Shown here in pieces: positions 40,596-50,237 of a DNA stretch of 64,000 nt; the first letter of the stretch is position 1, and every line of letters starts with the position of its first letter. The DNA comes from DAOUCP01 sp034432155. GTDB taxonomy: Bacteria > Chloroflexota > Anaerolineae > Epilineales > Epilineaceae. A program made the translations under genes and the position numbers. The stretch lies in NCBI GenBank assembly GCA_034432155.1, contig DAOUCP010000035.1:1-64000 (forward strand), read 5' to 3'. The notes beneath the pieces are model-generated. The model was not told where the DNA came from, did not search any database, and saw only the letters and a list, made by a program, of their open reading frames with translations.

Positions 40596-42038
40596 TTACG
40601 GGCAACCGCACTTGTAGATCAGGCCATTGAACAGCGGATGGTACGGCACCGGCCGGCGCAGCGACAGATAGTGCCGCGTCAGGTTGTAAGGGCTGGGCGG
40701 CTGGCTCGGGTAGCAGCGGGCACCGTAGCCCTGCACCGAGCTCGGATTCGCCAGCGCGTCGTTGATCACTTGCTGCGGCACATACTTGTCCAACCCTCGG
40801 CAGGCGATCGGCTGGTCGCCACCGCCCGGCCTAGTGGTGGCTGTCGGCTGGACGACGACTTCCTGGCACTCCAGACCGTACGTGGTCTTCTGCGTCGACG
40901 CCTGCGGAGTGCCCTGGTTGAAAGTCAGCTTCTTGCGGCCCAGCACGAACACGTCCGCCTTGTGCAGACCGAGATAGACCATGCCACCGCCGACCCGGTC
41001 GCCCGGGCTGGTCGCCGGTCGCAGGTCCGTCCAGACGGGCGGTGTCTTGCTGAAATCGATGGCGTAGGTCGAGGTGTTGGTGGCCTCGTTGGCCTGCATG
41101 AAGTTCTGCGTCGTCCCGCCGTACAGGACCAGCCAGTTGCGGTCCGAGTCAAACGCGGCACCGTGGAAATAGAGGCCGCGCGTGCCGGAAACCGCAATCG
41201 TGGACAGCTTGGCCTTGGCCGGATCGGGGTCGGACAAGTCCAGCGCCCGGAGCGCGTTGTCCGCGCTAGTGATGTTCGTCGTGCCGCCGTAGATCAGCAG
41301 CCGCTTGCCGGTCGGATCGTAGGCCATGGCATGGCCAAAGAGCCGCATTCCGCCGCCAGTGAGGGTGTTCCACTTCGGCTCCCCGGTCGCCGGATCGAAG
41401 CTTAGATACTGGGTGTCGATGGTGGTGGCGTTGCACGGCTGGCCAGCCAGCACGTCGTTCAGCTTGCAAGTGCCGATGCCGCCGGTCACCCAGATGACGT
41501 CATGCACCGGATCGTAGGCCGCGGCAGCGAAGGCGCGCTTGGTAAACGTGCCAGCCGGGTTGAGAACTTCCCAGTTGCGCGTCTTCGTAAGATAGCGCTG
41601 CACGTCATTGGTGGCGTTGCCGGACGCCGGATCGTTGATGCCGCCGAAGAAGTAGGCCGCCGACAGGTCATTGTCGGCGCCCTTGGCCCGATACGCCCCA
41701 GCTGCCCCGACGAGGCTCCGGGCCCCACCGACGGCAATGGGCGCATGATTCGCGCGCAGGGTAGCGCCGGACAGATCGGCCACCTCCAACTGGGACTGGG
41801 TCTGGAACTGCTCATTGACGCCACCGTAGATGTACAGCCGATTGGCGTCGGTATCCAGCGCCGTGGCGACATGGAACACCGTCCGGTTGGAGGAACCGAT
41901 GTTCTTCCACGTGCACTGCAGCTGCTGCTGGTATGGGCCGGCCTGCGCCGTGGTGGCGGCCATGGCCACCAGGCCGATCACCGCGGCGATCCCTAGCACG
42001 ACCAGCATGGGTCTGATTGCGTTGCGCTCTGCCTTCAC
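40596..42038 (-). CDS. Secreted kelch-like beta-propeller protein, copy 1
   Basis: The 480-residue protein has a signal peptide (MLVVLGIAAVIGLVAMAATTAQA, residues 11-33). Repeats of the form ..(F/H)xxAYDPTGKRLLIYGG, HVATALDTDANRLYIYGG and HGAAFDSDRNWLVLYGG show kelch-type blades (Gly-Gly at strand ends). A separate C-terminal domain (~405-480) has paired Cys, ALANPSSVQG, CYPSQPPSPYN, HPLFN and YKCGC. The same domain ends the upstream paralogue. The GTG start follows AAAGGAGAG. The two genes are 260 nt apart on the same strand. Kelch propellers bind proteins or glycans; the ligand is unknown. Confidence 0.8.
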   Translation of the reverse strand: MKAERNAIRPMLVVLGIAAVIGLVAMAATTAQAGPYQQQLQCTWKNIGSSNRTVFHVATALDTDANRLYIYGGVNEQFQTQSQLEVADLSGATLRANHAPIAVGGARSLVGAAGAYRAKGADNDLSAAYFFGGINDPASGNATNDVQRYLTKTRNWEVLNPAGTFTKRAFAAAAYDPVHDVIWVTGGIGTCKLNDVLAGQPCNATTIDTQYLSFDPATGEPKWNTLTGGGMRLFGHAMAYDPTGKRLLIYGGTTNITSADNALRALDLSDPDPAKAKLSTIAVSGTRGLYFHGAAFDSDRNWLVLYGGTTQNFMQANEATNTSTYAIDFSKTPPVWTDLRPATSPGDRVGGGMVYLGLHKADVFVLGRKKLTFNQGTPQASTQKTTYGLECQEVVVQPTATTRPGGGDQPIACRGLDKYVPQQVINDALANPSSVQGYGARCYPSQPPSPYNLTRHYLSLRRPVPYHPLFNGLIYKCGCP

Positions 42039-42298
42039 GATCTCTCTCCTTTGTGGAATGGGAATGGTGGCTGAGGGAAGGCCACGCCTCCCCCGATTTG
42101 GGACACAGTCAGCGGTCTGTCGGCTCGGGAAGCACCTTGCCCCGCGGTCACGTCTTTCCTCACGCTGCTCGCTACGAGCCGATCGAGCCTACACCTTACA
42201 GGCGTCGGCGTCCGACGGCAAATGCCGCCCTGCCGCTTCCCGAGCACCGCACCGCGGCTACTGGTATGGACAGCCAGGGGTTACGCCGCGGACCATGG

Positions 42299-43798
42299 TC
42301 AGCGGCAGCCACACTCGTAAACCACACTGTTGTACAAGGGATGGAAGGCCACGGGTCGGTCGAGGACCAGCCAGGTCCGACGCACATTGTACGGACTCGG
42401 CGGCTGGCTCGGGAAGCAGAGCTGGCCCCAACCCTGGATCGTCGTCGGATTGGCCAGCGCATTGGCGATGACCACCCCGGGCACGTAGCGGCTCACGCTC
42501 GGGCAGGCCTTCGGCACCTCGCTCCCCGAGTACGGCGGCGTGGGGACGGGTGGCGGCGCGCCGGCGACACATTCGAGCGCCCACGTCGTCCGGGCCACGT
42601 CGAACTGCGGCATGGGCGGCGAGCCACCCCAGGCAACCTTGAGGCGACCGAGGGTTACAACCGCCACACCGTGCAGTGGCTCGAACCCCATGGCGCTCGC
42701 GATCCGATCGCCAGGGCTGCCAGCCGGCCGCAAGTCCACCCAGGCCGGCGGCGAGGCCCGCAAGTCCAGATAGTGCGTCATGTTGTTGGCCGACTCGTCT
42801 GGTCGCAGGAAGGCAGAGCGCACGCCACCATACACCACCAGCCATCGGTAGTCGGTGTCCAGCGAAGCGCCGTGGAAGTAGAGCGAGGGCACCTGTCCCG
42901 AAGTCGGCAGCGTGGACCAGGTGGCCATCGCCGGGTCGCCGCCCGACAGATCCAGGGACCGAACCACGTTGCTGCCGGCAGTGCCATTGGCGGTGCCACC
43001 GAACACCAGCAACCGCTGCCCTGTCGGATCGTAGACCGCCGTGTGCCCATAGAGCGCCAGGGCACCACCGGGCAGGACATGCCAGGTGGCACGATCCTGG
43101 GCGTCGAAGGTTAGGTAGACGGTGTCGATGGCCCGGGCGGGGCATGGCTGGCCAGCGGCGAGGTCGGCGAGCACGCACTGGCCGATGCCGCCAACCACCC
43201 ACACGACGTCATGCCGCGCGTCGTAGGCGGCGGCGGCGAACATCCGGGCGCCAAAGAGCCGATCGTTGGCTGGCACCACCCGCTCCCAGCGGCCGAGCTT
43301 GGTGAGGTAGCGCTGCACGACGTTGCCGGCCTGCCCGCGCGTGGCATCCCCCATGCCGCCGAAAAAGTAGACAGCCGAAACGTCGGAGTCTGCGCCCTTG
43401 GCCCGATAGGCCGCCGCCCCGCCGGCGAGCGGCAAGGCTCCGCCCGCGGCCACTGGCAGATGGGTGGCCACCAGCTCCGCCGACGACAGATCCACCGCCT
43501 CCACCAACTTGTGGACCTGAAGCGACTCATCCAGGCCACCATACACGTACAGTCGCTTGGCGTCGGTGTCCATCGCCGCCGCGGCATGCATGACGTCGCG
43601 GGTCGACGAGCCGATCAGCTTCCAACTGCAGTCCAGCGCCTCCCGTGTGGGTGCCGGCCGGGCTGCCACCTCACCCAGCGGCTCATCCGCCCGGGCGCCC
43701 ATGGGCGCGCTGAGTACAAGAATCGCCAGGACGGCAGCCGGGCCGAGCATCGCGGCGGGCATCGTTCGCGGAAATAGCTTACGGGCTGGCCTCGTCAC
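42299..43798 (-). CDS. Secreted kelch-like beta-propeller protein, copy 2
   Basis: The 499-residue paralogue of the downstream gene has a signal peptide (MLGPAAVLAILVLSAPMGARA). Kelch-like blades include AAMDTDAKRLYVYGG, TAVYDPTGQRLLVFGG and ASLDTDYRWLVVYGG. The C-terminal Cys-containing domain has RYVPGVVIANALANP, CFPSQPPSPYN, HPLYN and YECGCR. GTG 43798 was chosen because AAGGAGGG lies 5 nt upstream; later ATGs (in MPAAMLG) lack a ribosome binding site. Conserved internal Cys (GIGQCV, AGQPCPA) match those in copy 1 (GIGTCK, AGQPCNA), suggesting a conserved disulphide. Confidence 0.8.
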   Translation of the reverse strand: MTRPARKLFPRTMPAAMLGPAAVLAILVLSAPMGARADEPLGEVAARPAPTREALDCSWKLIGSSTRDVMHAAAAMDTDAKRLYVYGGLDESLQVHKLVEAVDLSSAELVATHLPVAAGGALPLAGGAAAYRAKGADSDVSAVYFFGGMGDATRGQAGNVVQRYLTKLGRWERVVPANDRLFGARMFAAAAYDARHDVVWVVGGIGQCVLADLAAGQPCPARAIDTVYLTFDAQDRATWHVLPGGALALYGHTAVYDPTGQRLLVFGGTANGTAGSNVVRSLDLSGGDPAMATWSTLPTSGQVPSLYFHGASLDTDYRWLVVYGGVRSAFLRPDESANNMTHYLDLRASPPAWVDLRPAGSPGDRIASAMGFEPLHGVAVVTLGRLKVAWGGSPPMPQFDVARTTWALECVAGAPPPVPTPPYSGSEVPKACPSVSRYVPGVVIANALANPTTIQGWGQLCFPSQPPSPYNVRRTWLVLDRPVAFHPLYNSVVYECGCR

Positions 43799-43978
43799 AG
43801 TGTCCCTCCTTGTCGAGTGGCTGGCAGTGCCCATGGTACCCCAACCGCATGACGAAACGGCGCGCGCCCGCCGCTTCCACCTGTCAGCCAACCAGGCGCA
43901 CGCCATGACTTCGATGGGGCGGACTTGCAACTCTCGCGCGCCGACCATTAGGATAGCCGCCAGGAGGGCAGCAAGCGA

Positions 43979-45676
43979 ATGGCCGATCGAGACGCACTGG
44001 TGGAATGCGTCCCCAATTTCAGCGAGGGCCGTGATGCGGCCGTCATCCGCCAGATTACCGATGCCATCGAAGGCGTGGCCGGTGTCCGGCTGCTGAACAC
44101 CGATCCGGGCCAGGCCACCAACCGCACTGTGGTGACCTTCGTCGGCTCGCCAAGTGCCGTCGTCGAAGCCGCCTTCCGGGCCATTGCGACCGCCGCCGAG
44201 GTCATCGATATGCGCCGTCACCACGGCGAGCATCCCCGGATCGGCGCCACCGATGTCTGTCCCCTGGTACCGATCCGCGGCATCACCATGGAGGAAACGG
44301 TCGAGCTCGCTCGCCAGCTGGGCGAGCGCGTCGGTCGGGAGCTCGGGATACCGGTCTATCTGTACGAATACGCCGCCTCCCGGCCACAGCGGCGCAACCT
44401 GGCGACCATTCGCCAGGGCGAGTACGAGGGCCTCGCCGAACGACTGCGGGACCCCAACTGGCAGCCGGACTACGGCCCAGCCGAATTCAAGCCGCGCACC
44501 GGCGCCACGGTGATCGGGGCGCGTGACTTCCTCGTGGCTTACAACGTCAACCTGAACACAACCTCCGTCCGCCGGGCCAACGCGGTGGCCTACGACATCC
44601 GCGAGAAAGGCCGCCCTCTGCGCAAGGGCGACCCCATCACCGGCGAAATCGTCCGCGATGAGGCTGGCGAGCCCATCTGGCAACCAGGCAGCTTGAAGGC
44701 GGTCAAAGCCATTGGCTGGTACATCGAGGAATACGGCATCGCGCAGATCTCGATCAACCTGACCAACCTGCGCATCACGCCGCTCCACGTGGCCTTCGAA
44801 GAGGCCTGCCGGCGGGCCGAGGCCCGTGGCCTCCGGGTCACGGGGTCCGAGATTGTCGGCATGGTGCCGCTGCAGGTTATGCTGGACGCCGGTCGGCATT
44901 TCCTGGCCAAGCAACAGCGCTCGCTCGGCGTCTCGGAGGCCGAGCTGGTGAAGATCGCCGTTCGTTCGCTGGGGCTGAACGACGTTACGCCCTTCGAGCC
45001 GCGGCAGAAGATCATCGAGTACTTGCTGGCTGACCCCCGCGATACGCGTCTGGCCGACATGACGCTTCGCGGCTTTGCGGACGAGACGGCCTCCGAATCA
45101 CCGGCGCCGGGCGGCGGATCGGTGGCCGCGCTGGTCGGCGCGCTCGCCGCCGCCCTCGGCACCATGGTGGCCAATCTGTCCGCCCACCGACGCGGATGGG
45201 ATCACCGCTGGCAGGAATTCTCCGACTGGGCGGTGCAAGGCCAAGCCATCAAGGATGGGTTGCTGCGGCTGGTGGACGAGGATACGCGCGCCTTCGAATC
45301 CCTGATGGCGGCGCGCCGCCTGCCGCGCGGCAACGCCGAGGAGACGGAGGCAGCCGAGGCAGCGATTGCCGACGCCGTGCGGCGAGCCATCGACGTGCCG
45401 TTGGCGGTGATGCGCCAAGCACAAGAGAGCCTGGACCTCCTGGCCGCGATGGCCGAGGTCGGCATGGAGAGCTCGGTGTCCGACGCCGGCGTCGGCGCTG
45501 CCTGTGCCCGAGCCGCGGTTCAGGGCGCGCTTTACAATGTCCTCATCAACGCCGGCGGCCTGCCCGACGCCTCGGCCCGCGAGGCCATCCTCGGCGAGGC
45601 CCGCTCCATCGCCAGCCAGGTCGAAGCACGCGAGGCCGCCATCCGAGAGGCTGTCCTACGGCGGATGAGCAGCTAG
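43979..45676 (+). CDS. ftcD: Fused glutamate formimidoyltransferase / formimidoyl-THF cyclodeaminase
   Basis: This bifunctional enzyme of histidine degradation transfers the formimidoyl group of formiminoglutamate to tetrahydrofolate and then cyclises it to methenyl-THF with loss of ammonia. In 565 residues, the transferase N-domain (2-180) begins VECVPNFSEGRD with RRHHGEHPRIGATDV. The C-subdomain is ~181-300 (AYNVNLNT, TNLRITPLHVAFEE). The cyclodeaminase (~345-560) has SPAPGGGSVAALVGALAAAL. The fused form is seen in animals and in some bacteria. The ATG is preceded by CAGGAGGG. No hut genes follow, so the rest of the pathway is elsewhere. Confidence 0.93.
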   Translation: MADRDALVECVPNFSEGRDAAVIRQITDAIEGVAGVRLLNTDPGQATNRTVVTFVGSPSAVVEAAFRAIATAAEVIDMRRHHGEHPRIGATDVCPLVPIRGITMEETVELARQLGERVGRELGIPVYLYEYAASRPQRRNLATIRQGEYEGLAERLRDPNWQPDYGPAEFKPRTGATVIGARDFLVAYNVNLNTTSVRRANAVAYDIREKGRPLRKGDPITGEIVRDEAGEPIWQPGSLKAVKAIGWYIEEYGIAQISINLTNLRITPLHVAFEEACRRAEARGLRVTGSEIVGMVPLQVMLDAGRHFLAKQQRSLGVSEAELVKIAVRSLGLNDVTPFEPRQKIIEYLLADPRDTRLADMTLRGFADETASESPAPGGGSVAALVGALAAALGTMVANLSAHRRGWDHRWQEFSDWAVQGQAIKDGLLRLVDEDTRAFESLMAARRLPRGNAEETEAAEAAIADAVRRAIDVPLAVMRQAQESLDLLAAMAEVGMESSVSDAGVGAACARAAVQGALYNVLINAGGLPDASAREAILGEARSIASQVEAREAAIREAVLRRMSS

Positions 45677-45683
45677 CCAGCCG

Positions 45684-46988
45684 TCAGGACGGGGCTTGCT
45701 GGCGCAGATCGATCACCCGGCGCGCCTTGCCCAGACTGCGCTCGATGGACCCCGGTTCCAAGAGCTCGACTTGGGTTCGAATCCCGAGGACCGCAAACAG
45801 CCGCTCGATGACGCGGCCGCGCAGTTCCTCCTGATCCGCTTCGGTCATGGCAAAGACCCGGTCCTCGGCCTCGACCCGCACCGTGAGCCTGTCCAGCGGT
45901 TGTCGATCGACGAGGATCTGGTACTGGTCCCCGAGTTCGGGGATCTTCATGAGCACGTCCTCGATCTGACTGGGGAAGACGTTCACGCCGCCGACGATCA
46001 GCATGTCGTCACTCCGACCGGTGACCCGGAGAATGCGCGGATGGCTGCGGCCACAAGGACAGCTCGACCAGTCCACGACCGCCAGGTCCTTGGTCCGGTA
46101 CCGGAGCAGCGGCATTGCCTCGCGGGTCAGCATGGTGAACACCAGCTCGCCTCGTGTCCCGGGCGGCAGCGGCTCGCCGGTGTCGGGATCGATGGTCTCC
46201 GCGAGGAACTCGTCGCTCCAGATGTGCAGGCCGTTCTGCTCGCTGCACTCCACTGCCACGCCCGGTCCGTACAGCTCGGACATGCCGTAGACATCGTGAG
46301 CCCGCAGGCCGAAGGTGTTCTCCAGCTTGCGACGCGCCTCTTCCGACCATGGCTCGGCACCGAACATGCCAATTCGTAGACAGAAGTCGGCCTTCGGATC
46401 GTAGCCCTCCTGGACTGCCGCTTCTGCCAGAAAGACAGCATAGGAAGGGGTGCAGGCCAGAACGGTTGTCCGCATGTCCTTCATGATCATGAGCTGGCGA
46501 ATGGTATTGCCAGTGCTGGTGGGTACGACCGTCGCGCCCAGCGTCTCGGCTCCATAGTGAAAGCCAAGCCCGCCGGTGAACAGGCCATAGCCGTAGATGT
46601 TCTGCACGATGTCACCCTTGGTCACACCGGCCGCGGCATAGGTACGGGCCATGAGCCGATTCCAGGTGTCAAGATCCCCCCGCGTGTAGGCGACCACCGT
46701 CGGCTTCCCGGTGGTGCCCGAGGAGGCGTGGAAGCGGATGACGTCCTCCCGTGGCACCGCCAGGATCCCGTACGGATAGTGATCTCGCAAGTCGTTCTTG
46801 ACGGTGAAGGGAATCCGAGGCAGATCCTCCAGGCCCCGCACATCTTGGGGCCGCAGGCCGACTTCATCGAAGCGGCAACGATACATCGGCACCCGGTCGT
46901 AGGCATAGCGCACCATGCGGCGCAGACGTTCGGCCTGCAGCTCCCGCAGTGCCTCCGCAGACATCGTCTCGATCGCTGGTTCGAACAT
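45684..46988 (-). CDS. paaK: Phenylacetate-CoA ligase family enzyme
   Basis: This AMP-forming acyl-CoA ligase of the PaaK type (434 residues) activates phenylacetate or a related arylacetate with ATP and CoA. The ATP-binding SSGTTGKPT (89-97), the YGMSELYGPGVA block (about 245), the adenylate-contacting Asp region YRTKDLAVV, and the C-terminal RSDDMLIVGGVNVFPSQIE are all present. ATG 46988 has AGGAG upstream. It converges with ftcD with a 7-nt gap. No other phenylacetate genes are nearby, so the actual acid may differ (for example indoleacetate, given the tryptophanase in the window; speculative). Confidence 0.88.
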   Translation of the reverse strand: MFEPAIETMSAEALRELQAERLRRMVRYAYDRVPMYRCRFDEVGLRPQDVRGLEDLPRIPFTVKNDLRDHYPYGILAVPREDVIRFHASSGTTGKPTVVAYTRGDLDTWNRLMARTYAAAGVTKGDIVQNIYGYGLFTGGLGFHYGAETLGATVVPTSTGNTIRQLMIMKDMRTTVLACTPSYAVFLAEAAVQEGYDPKADFCLRIGMFGAEPWSEEARRKLENTFGLRAHDVYGMSELYGPGVAVECSEQNGLHIWSDEFLAETIDPDTGEPLPPGTRGELVFTMLTREAMPLLRYRTKDLAVVDWSSCPCGRSHPRILRVTGRSDDMLIVGGVNVFPSQIEDVLMKIPELGDQYQILVDRQPLDRLTVRVEAEDRVFAMTEADQEELRGRVIERLFAVLGIRTQVELLEPGSIERSLGKARRVIDLRQQAPS

Positions 46989-47160
46989 GGCTCCTATTCT
47001 CCCCTCGTGCGCGGCCAAGTGCCGCAAGATCAGCATGGCATGGACCTAGCGAGTACCAACGCGCTGCCTCTTCGGGCTCCGCGGCCGCTGCCGGTCCTGG
47101 GAACCATAACGTAGACCCTCTGAGCCCACGCGCGCTGCGTCAGGGTGGACGTGTGCCGCC

Positions 47161-48759
47161 TCACCAGCCCAACCCGATGTATAGGGCCGTGAGAAGGCCG
47201 GTGGCCAGCGTCAAGAGCACAGCCACCACGAGCAACTTGCGCATCACCGCCGACTCGATCTCGGTGCCCGCGGCAATCGTCGCCACGGCGTTGTTGACCT
47301 TGGCAGGCGTCACGGCACTGGCCACCCCGCCGGCCACGGCATGAGCGCCGTACAGCGTCATGAAGGCAGGATCGCCCAGGCCCAAGGCGCTCGCCGCCTG
47401 CCTCTGGATGGGATAGAACATCACGTTGGAACTTGCCTCCGAGCCCCCGACCACCGCGCCGAAGAGCCCCAACCAGGCACCGACTAGGACGTAAGCAGTC
47501 CCAAACAGCGCCGCCAACGTCGAGCCGACGATCACGTTCATGTTCAGCGTATCGTACTGCGCAGACTTCACCAATGCACCGTCAACCACCTCCATGGCCG
47601 AGAACTGCATCACGTAGGCGATGCAGAAGTAGACAGCGTAGGCCAGGAATGGCCCGCCGGCGCGCGCCAGCCAGGTGCGGCTGGCCTGGGCAAGCTGAGC
47701 CCGATTGGGCCGCAGGAAGGGCAGGCACAAGAGGATGCTGGCGAAAATGGCGGTGTAGATGGCCGCGAGAACGTTCAGATCCACCGTCTGATTCGAGTAG
47801 AAGCGGATGGCCTCGATCGGTCCGGGTAAAGCGGCCAGCCAACGGTTGACCGCCGGCACGCTGATGGCGATCGCCAGGACGGTGAGGATCACCCACGGCG
47901 AGACGGCACGGGCGAAAGAAAGCTGGGCCGGCGCGGTGCCAGAAGCCATCGGCAGCGAGGCTTCCGAACGGACCTTGCGCTGCCAGCGATCGTAGAGCTG
48001 CAGCACTGCCATCGCCACCAGGCCGGCGAACGCGCCCACCACCCGGACCGGAATGACCTCTGCCCCACGCCATTCGTTCACCCCGGTGAACAGGAGGCAG
48101 GCGAGGGCCAGGACCAGGCCGATGATCACCGCCGGCACCCAGCCACGGCGCATGGCGGCGCGACCGCCGATGAACCACAGCAGGGCAAAGGCCAAGCCAA
48201 CGCTAATGATCGGCAAGAAGAGCGAGATCTTGAAGGCCAGGGTAGCGGCCGAGAAGCCGAACACCTCCGCCGGCAGCGTCACTGGGATGGACAGGAGTGC
48301 GAAGGATGTGGAGGCGTTGTAGCCCAGCACGGCAATGGCCACGGCACAGAAAGGGGTGAAGCCCATCACGACAAGCAGCGGCGGGAAGAGGGATGGCGTA
48401 ACCACGCCCAGACTCGTCAAGAAGGAACCGAAGCCGACACCCACGTAGAGAGCCTGGTTCTCGGCGCCGGTCACGGCACGTTTGATGCGATCGGAGACGA
48501 CTTCCAACGCTCCGGTGGCGCTCATCAGGAAGATCATGTACATCGTCGCCACCACCGACACGGCGATGCCGAACGACTTCAGAAAGCCAATCACGCTGGC
48601 CACCAGAGCCACCTCGAGAGAGGTGTGGCTGTAGAGCACGGCCACCAGCACTGCCGCGACCCAGCCGACGAAGGCCATGCGCAAGCCACTCTGACGAAAG
48701 ACGGTGATTCCGGCCAGGATGAGCAGCAGGGGGCCGATGGCCAGCAGGAATGCGATCAC
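47161..48759 (-). CDS. L-lactate permease (LctP) family transporter
   Basis: The 532-residue integral membrane protein has about 13 helices and matches the LctP family pattern. It has an N-terminal LLAIGPLLLILAGITVFRQSGL, a middle SFLTSLGVVTPSLFPPLLVVMGF re-entrant-like block, and the C-terminal GAVVGGSEASSNVMFYPIQRQ (LctP: G(S/T)(D/E).SSN..F). It probably imports lactate, glycolate or another 2-hydroxy acid with protons. GTG 48759 follows CAAGGAGGG. It has its own promoter overlapping the 3' end of ruvC. Confidence 0.85.
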   Translation of the reverse strand: MIAFLLAIGPLLLILAGITVFRQSGLRMAFVGWVAAVLVAVLYSHTSLEVALVASVIGFLKSFGIAVSVVATMYMIFLMSATGALEVVSDRIKRAVTGAENQALYVGVGFGSFLTSLGVVTPSLFPPLLVVMGFTPFCAVAIAVLGYNASTSFALLSIPVTLPAEVFGFSAATLAFKISLFLPIISVGLAFALLWFIGGRAAMRRGWVPAVIIGLVLALACLLFTGVNEWRGAEVIPVRVVGAFAGLVAMAVLQLYDRWQRKVRSEASLPMASGTAPAQLSFARAVSPWVILTVLAIAISVPAVNRWLAALPGPIEAIRFYSNQTVDLNVLAAIYTAIFASILLCLPFLRPNRAQLAQASRTWLARAGGPFLAYAVYFCIAYVMQFSAMEVVDGALVKSAQYDTLNMNVIVGSTLAALFGTAYVLVGAWLGLFGAVVGGSEASSNVMFYPIQRQAASALGLGDPAFMTLYGAHAVAGGVASAVTPAKVNNAVATIAAGTEIESAVMRKLLVVAVLLTLATGLLTALYIGLGW

Positions 48760-48817
48760 GTTCTCCCTCCTTGCGGCCGAAGGAGCGGCCCGCGTTGCCG
48801 CCCTACGGCGGGGCGCG

Positions 48818-48845
48818 AGTATACGTTCGCACCTCTGGCTGTCAA
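48818..48845 (-). promoter_or_regulatory. Predicted promoter of the lactate permease gene
   Basis: On the minus strand a perfect TTGACA (48845-48840) and TATACT (48823-48818) are 16 nt apart. The -35 box overlaps the ruvC stop codon (48842-48844). Predicted start is near 48811, leaving a ~50-nt leader. Confidence 0.65.
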
Positions 48846-49348
48846 CTCCGCTCGCCGAGGGCACGCCACCTCGCCGACTGGAGGTGGCAGAGGGCGATTG
48901 CCAGGGCATCGGCCGCATCATCGGGTTCGGGGATGGCGCTCAGGCCGAGCAAGCGCACGAGCATTTGCTGCACCTGGCGCTTGTCGGCGTTGCCGTAGCC
49001 GGTAAGCGCCAGTTTCACCTGCCTTGGTTGGTACTCATGGACGGGCAGCCCCGCCTGTCCGGCCACTAGCAGCACCACACCCCGCGACTGGCCGACCGCC
49101 ATGGCGGTGGAGACGTTGCGAGCGAAGAACAGCTCTTCGACGGCCACCACATCCGGCTGGCAGCTCTCGATGAGGCGCGTGAGAGCACCATGCAGCTCGG
49201 TCAGGCGAACCGCCATCGATCGGTCGGCCTCGGTGCGCACGACTCCGAACTGGAGGACCCGCGCCCTCTCGCTAGCGCCGGAAATGCCTTCCAGGACGCC
49301 ATAGCCGGTCGCTGCTGTGCCGGGGTCCACGCCAAGCACCCGCAGCAC
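48842..49348 (-). CDS. ruvC: Holliday junction resolvase RuvC
   Basis: RuvC cuts Holliday junctions with RuvAB during recombination repair. The 168-residue protein has the acidic catalytic residues Asp8 (VLGVDPGTAATGYG), the Glu of VAVEELFFARN and the Asp pair in DDAADALAIALCH. The conserved QVKLALTGYGNADKRQVQQML is also present. GTG 49348 gives the standard RuvC length. A TTG at 49456 would add 36 Ala/Pro-rich residues and overlap the yebC stop. ruvA and ruvB do not follow. The order yebC-ruvC is common. Confidence 0.92.
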   Translation of the reverse strand: MLRVLGVDPGTAATGYGVLEGISGASERARVLQFGVVRTEADRSMAVRLTELHGALTRLIESCQPDVVAVEELFFARNVSTAMAVGQSRGVVLLVAGQAGLPVHEYQPRQVKLALTGYGNADKRQVQQMLVRLLGLSAIPEPDDAADALAIALCHLQSARWRALGERS

Positions 49349-49445
49349 CGTTCGCTCGGCCGACAGCGATCGGCCACCCGGCGATGCAACGGGGGGCAGG
49401 GATGCGGGTGCGTCCGGCGCCGCTGCTGGTGGGATTGCTGCCGCC

Positions 49446-50198
49446 TCAGGCCACAAACGCGGCGATGGCCTCGTCGCTGATGGCGACGTTCGTCCATACC
49501 TGGTCGACGTCGTCCAGCTCCTCCAGGTGCTCGATGAATCGCATCACCTGCACCGTTTGCTTGGGCTCGAGGTCAATCTGTGCCGTGGGGATCATCGCCA
49601 GCTCGGCCTGGCTGGTGTCGTAACCGGCACGGGTGAGAGCCTCCTTCACCTCACGAAAGGTGGCTGGCTCGGTGTAGACGGTGACCAGCGTGTCCTCGAC
49701 CTCCACGTCCAGCGCGCCGGCATCGATCGCCGCCAGAGCCAGCTCCTCCGCGTCGACGCCCTCCACCGGGATACCGATGGTGCCGCGCTGCACGAACTGC
49801 CATGCTACGCTCCCCGACTCGCCCAGATTGCCGCCATGGCGGCTGAACAGGTGCCGGATCTCACTGACGGTGCGATTGCGGTTGTCCGTCACCGCGGACA
49901 GCATGACCGCCGAGCCAAAAGGACCATAGCCTTCGTACAGGATCTGCTCCAGGCGCGCGCCCTCCTTGTCGCCACCTGTGCCACGGGCGATGGCGCGCTC
50001 GATGTTCTCTTTCGGCATATTGGCCGCTCGGGCCTTCTCCACGGCCAGCCGCAAGGCGAAATTCGCGTCCAGGTCGCCGCCACCCTCGCGAGCGGCGATG
50101 GTGATCGCCTTGGCCAGCTTGGTGAATGCCGCGCCGCGCTTCTTGTCCGCACTCTCCTTGCGGTACTTGATGTTCGCCCACTTCGAGTGGCCAGACAT
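49446..50198 (-). CDS. yebC: YebC/PmpR family protein (TACO1-like)
   Basis: The 250-residue protein has the invariant start MSGHSKWANIKYRKESADKKR, then the NMPKENIERAIARG block and the ILYEGYGPFGSAV strand. YebC proteins have been described as DNA-binding regulators (PmpR) and as translation factors that help ribosomes through polyproline stretches. The ATG is preceded by GAAGGAA, and a TATAAT lies ~27 nt upstream. ruvC follows directly. Confidence 0.93.
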   Translation of the reverse strand: MSGHSKWANIKYRKESADKKRGAAFTKLAKAITIAAREGGGDLDANFALRLAVEKARAANMPKENIERAIARGTGGDKEGARLEQILYEGYGPFGSAVMLSAVTDNRNRTVSEIRHLFSRHGGNLGESGSVAWQFVQRGTIGIPVEGVDAEELALAAIDAGALDVEVEDTLVTVYTEPATFREVKEALTRAGYDTSQAELAMIPTAQIDLEPKQTVQVMRFIEHLEELDDVDQVWTNVAISDEAIAAFVA

Positions 50199-50224
50199 TT
50201 CCTTCGCTCCACCCTTTCGGCTCG

Positions 50225-50230
50225 ATTATA
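50225..50230 (-). promoter_or_regulatory. Candidate -10 box of yebC-ruvC
   Basis: A perfect TATAAT reads on the minus strand (50230-50225), with start expected near 50218 and the yebC ATG at 50198. No clear -35 box was found; the first of the three intergenic repeats lies there instead. Confidence 0.45.
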
Positions 50231-50237
50231 GCGGCCT

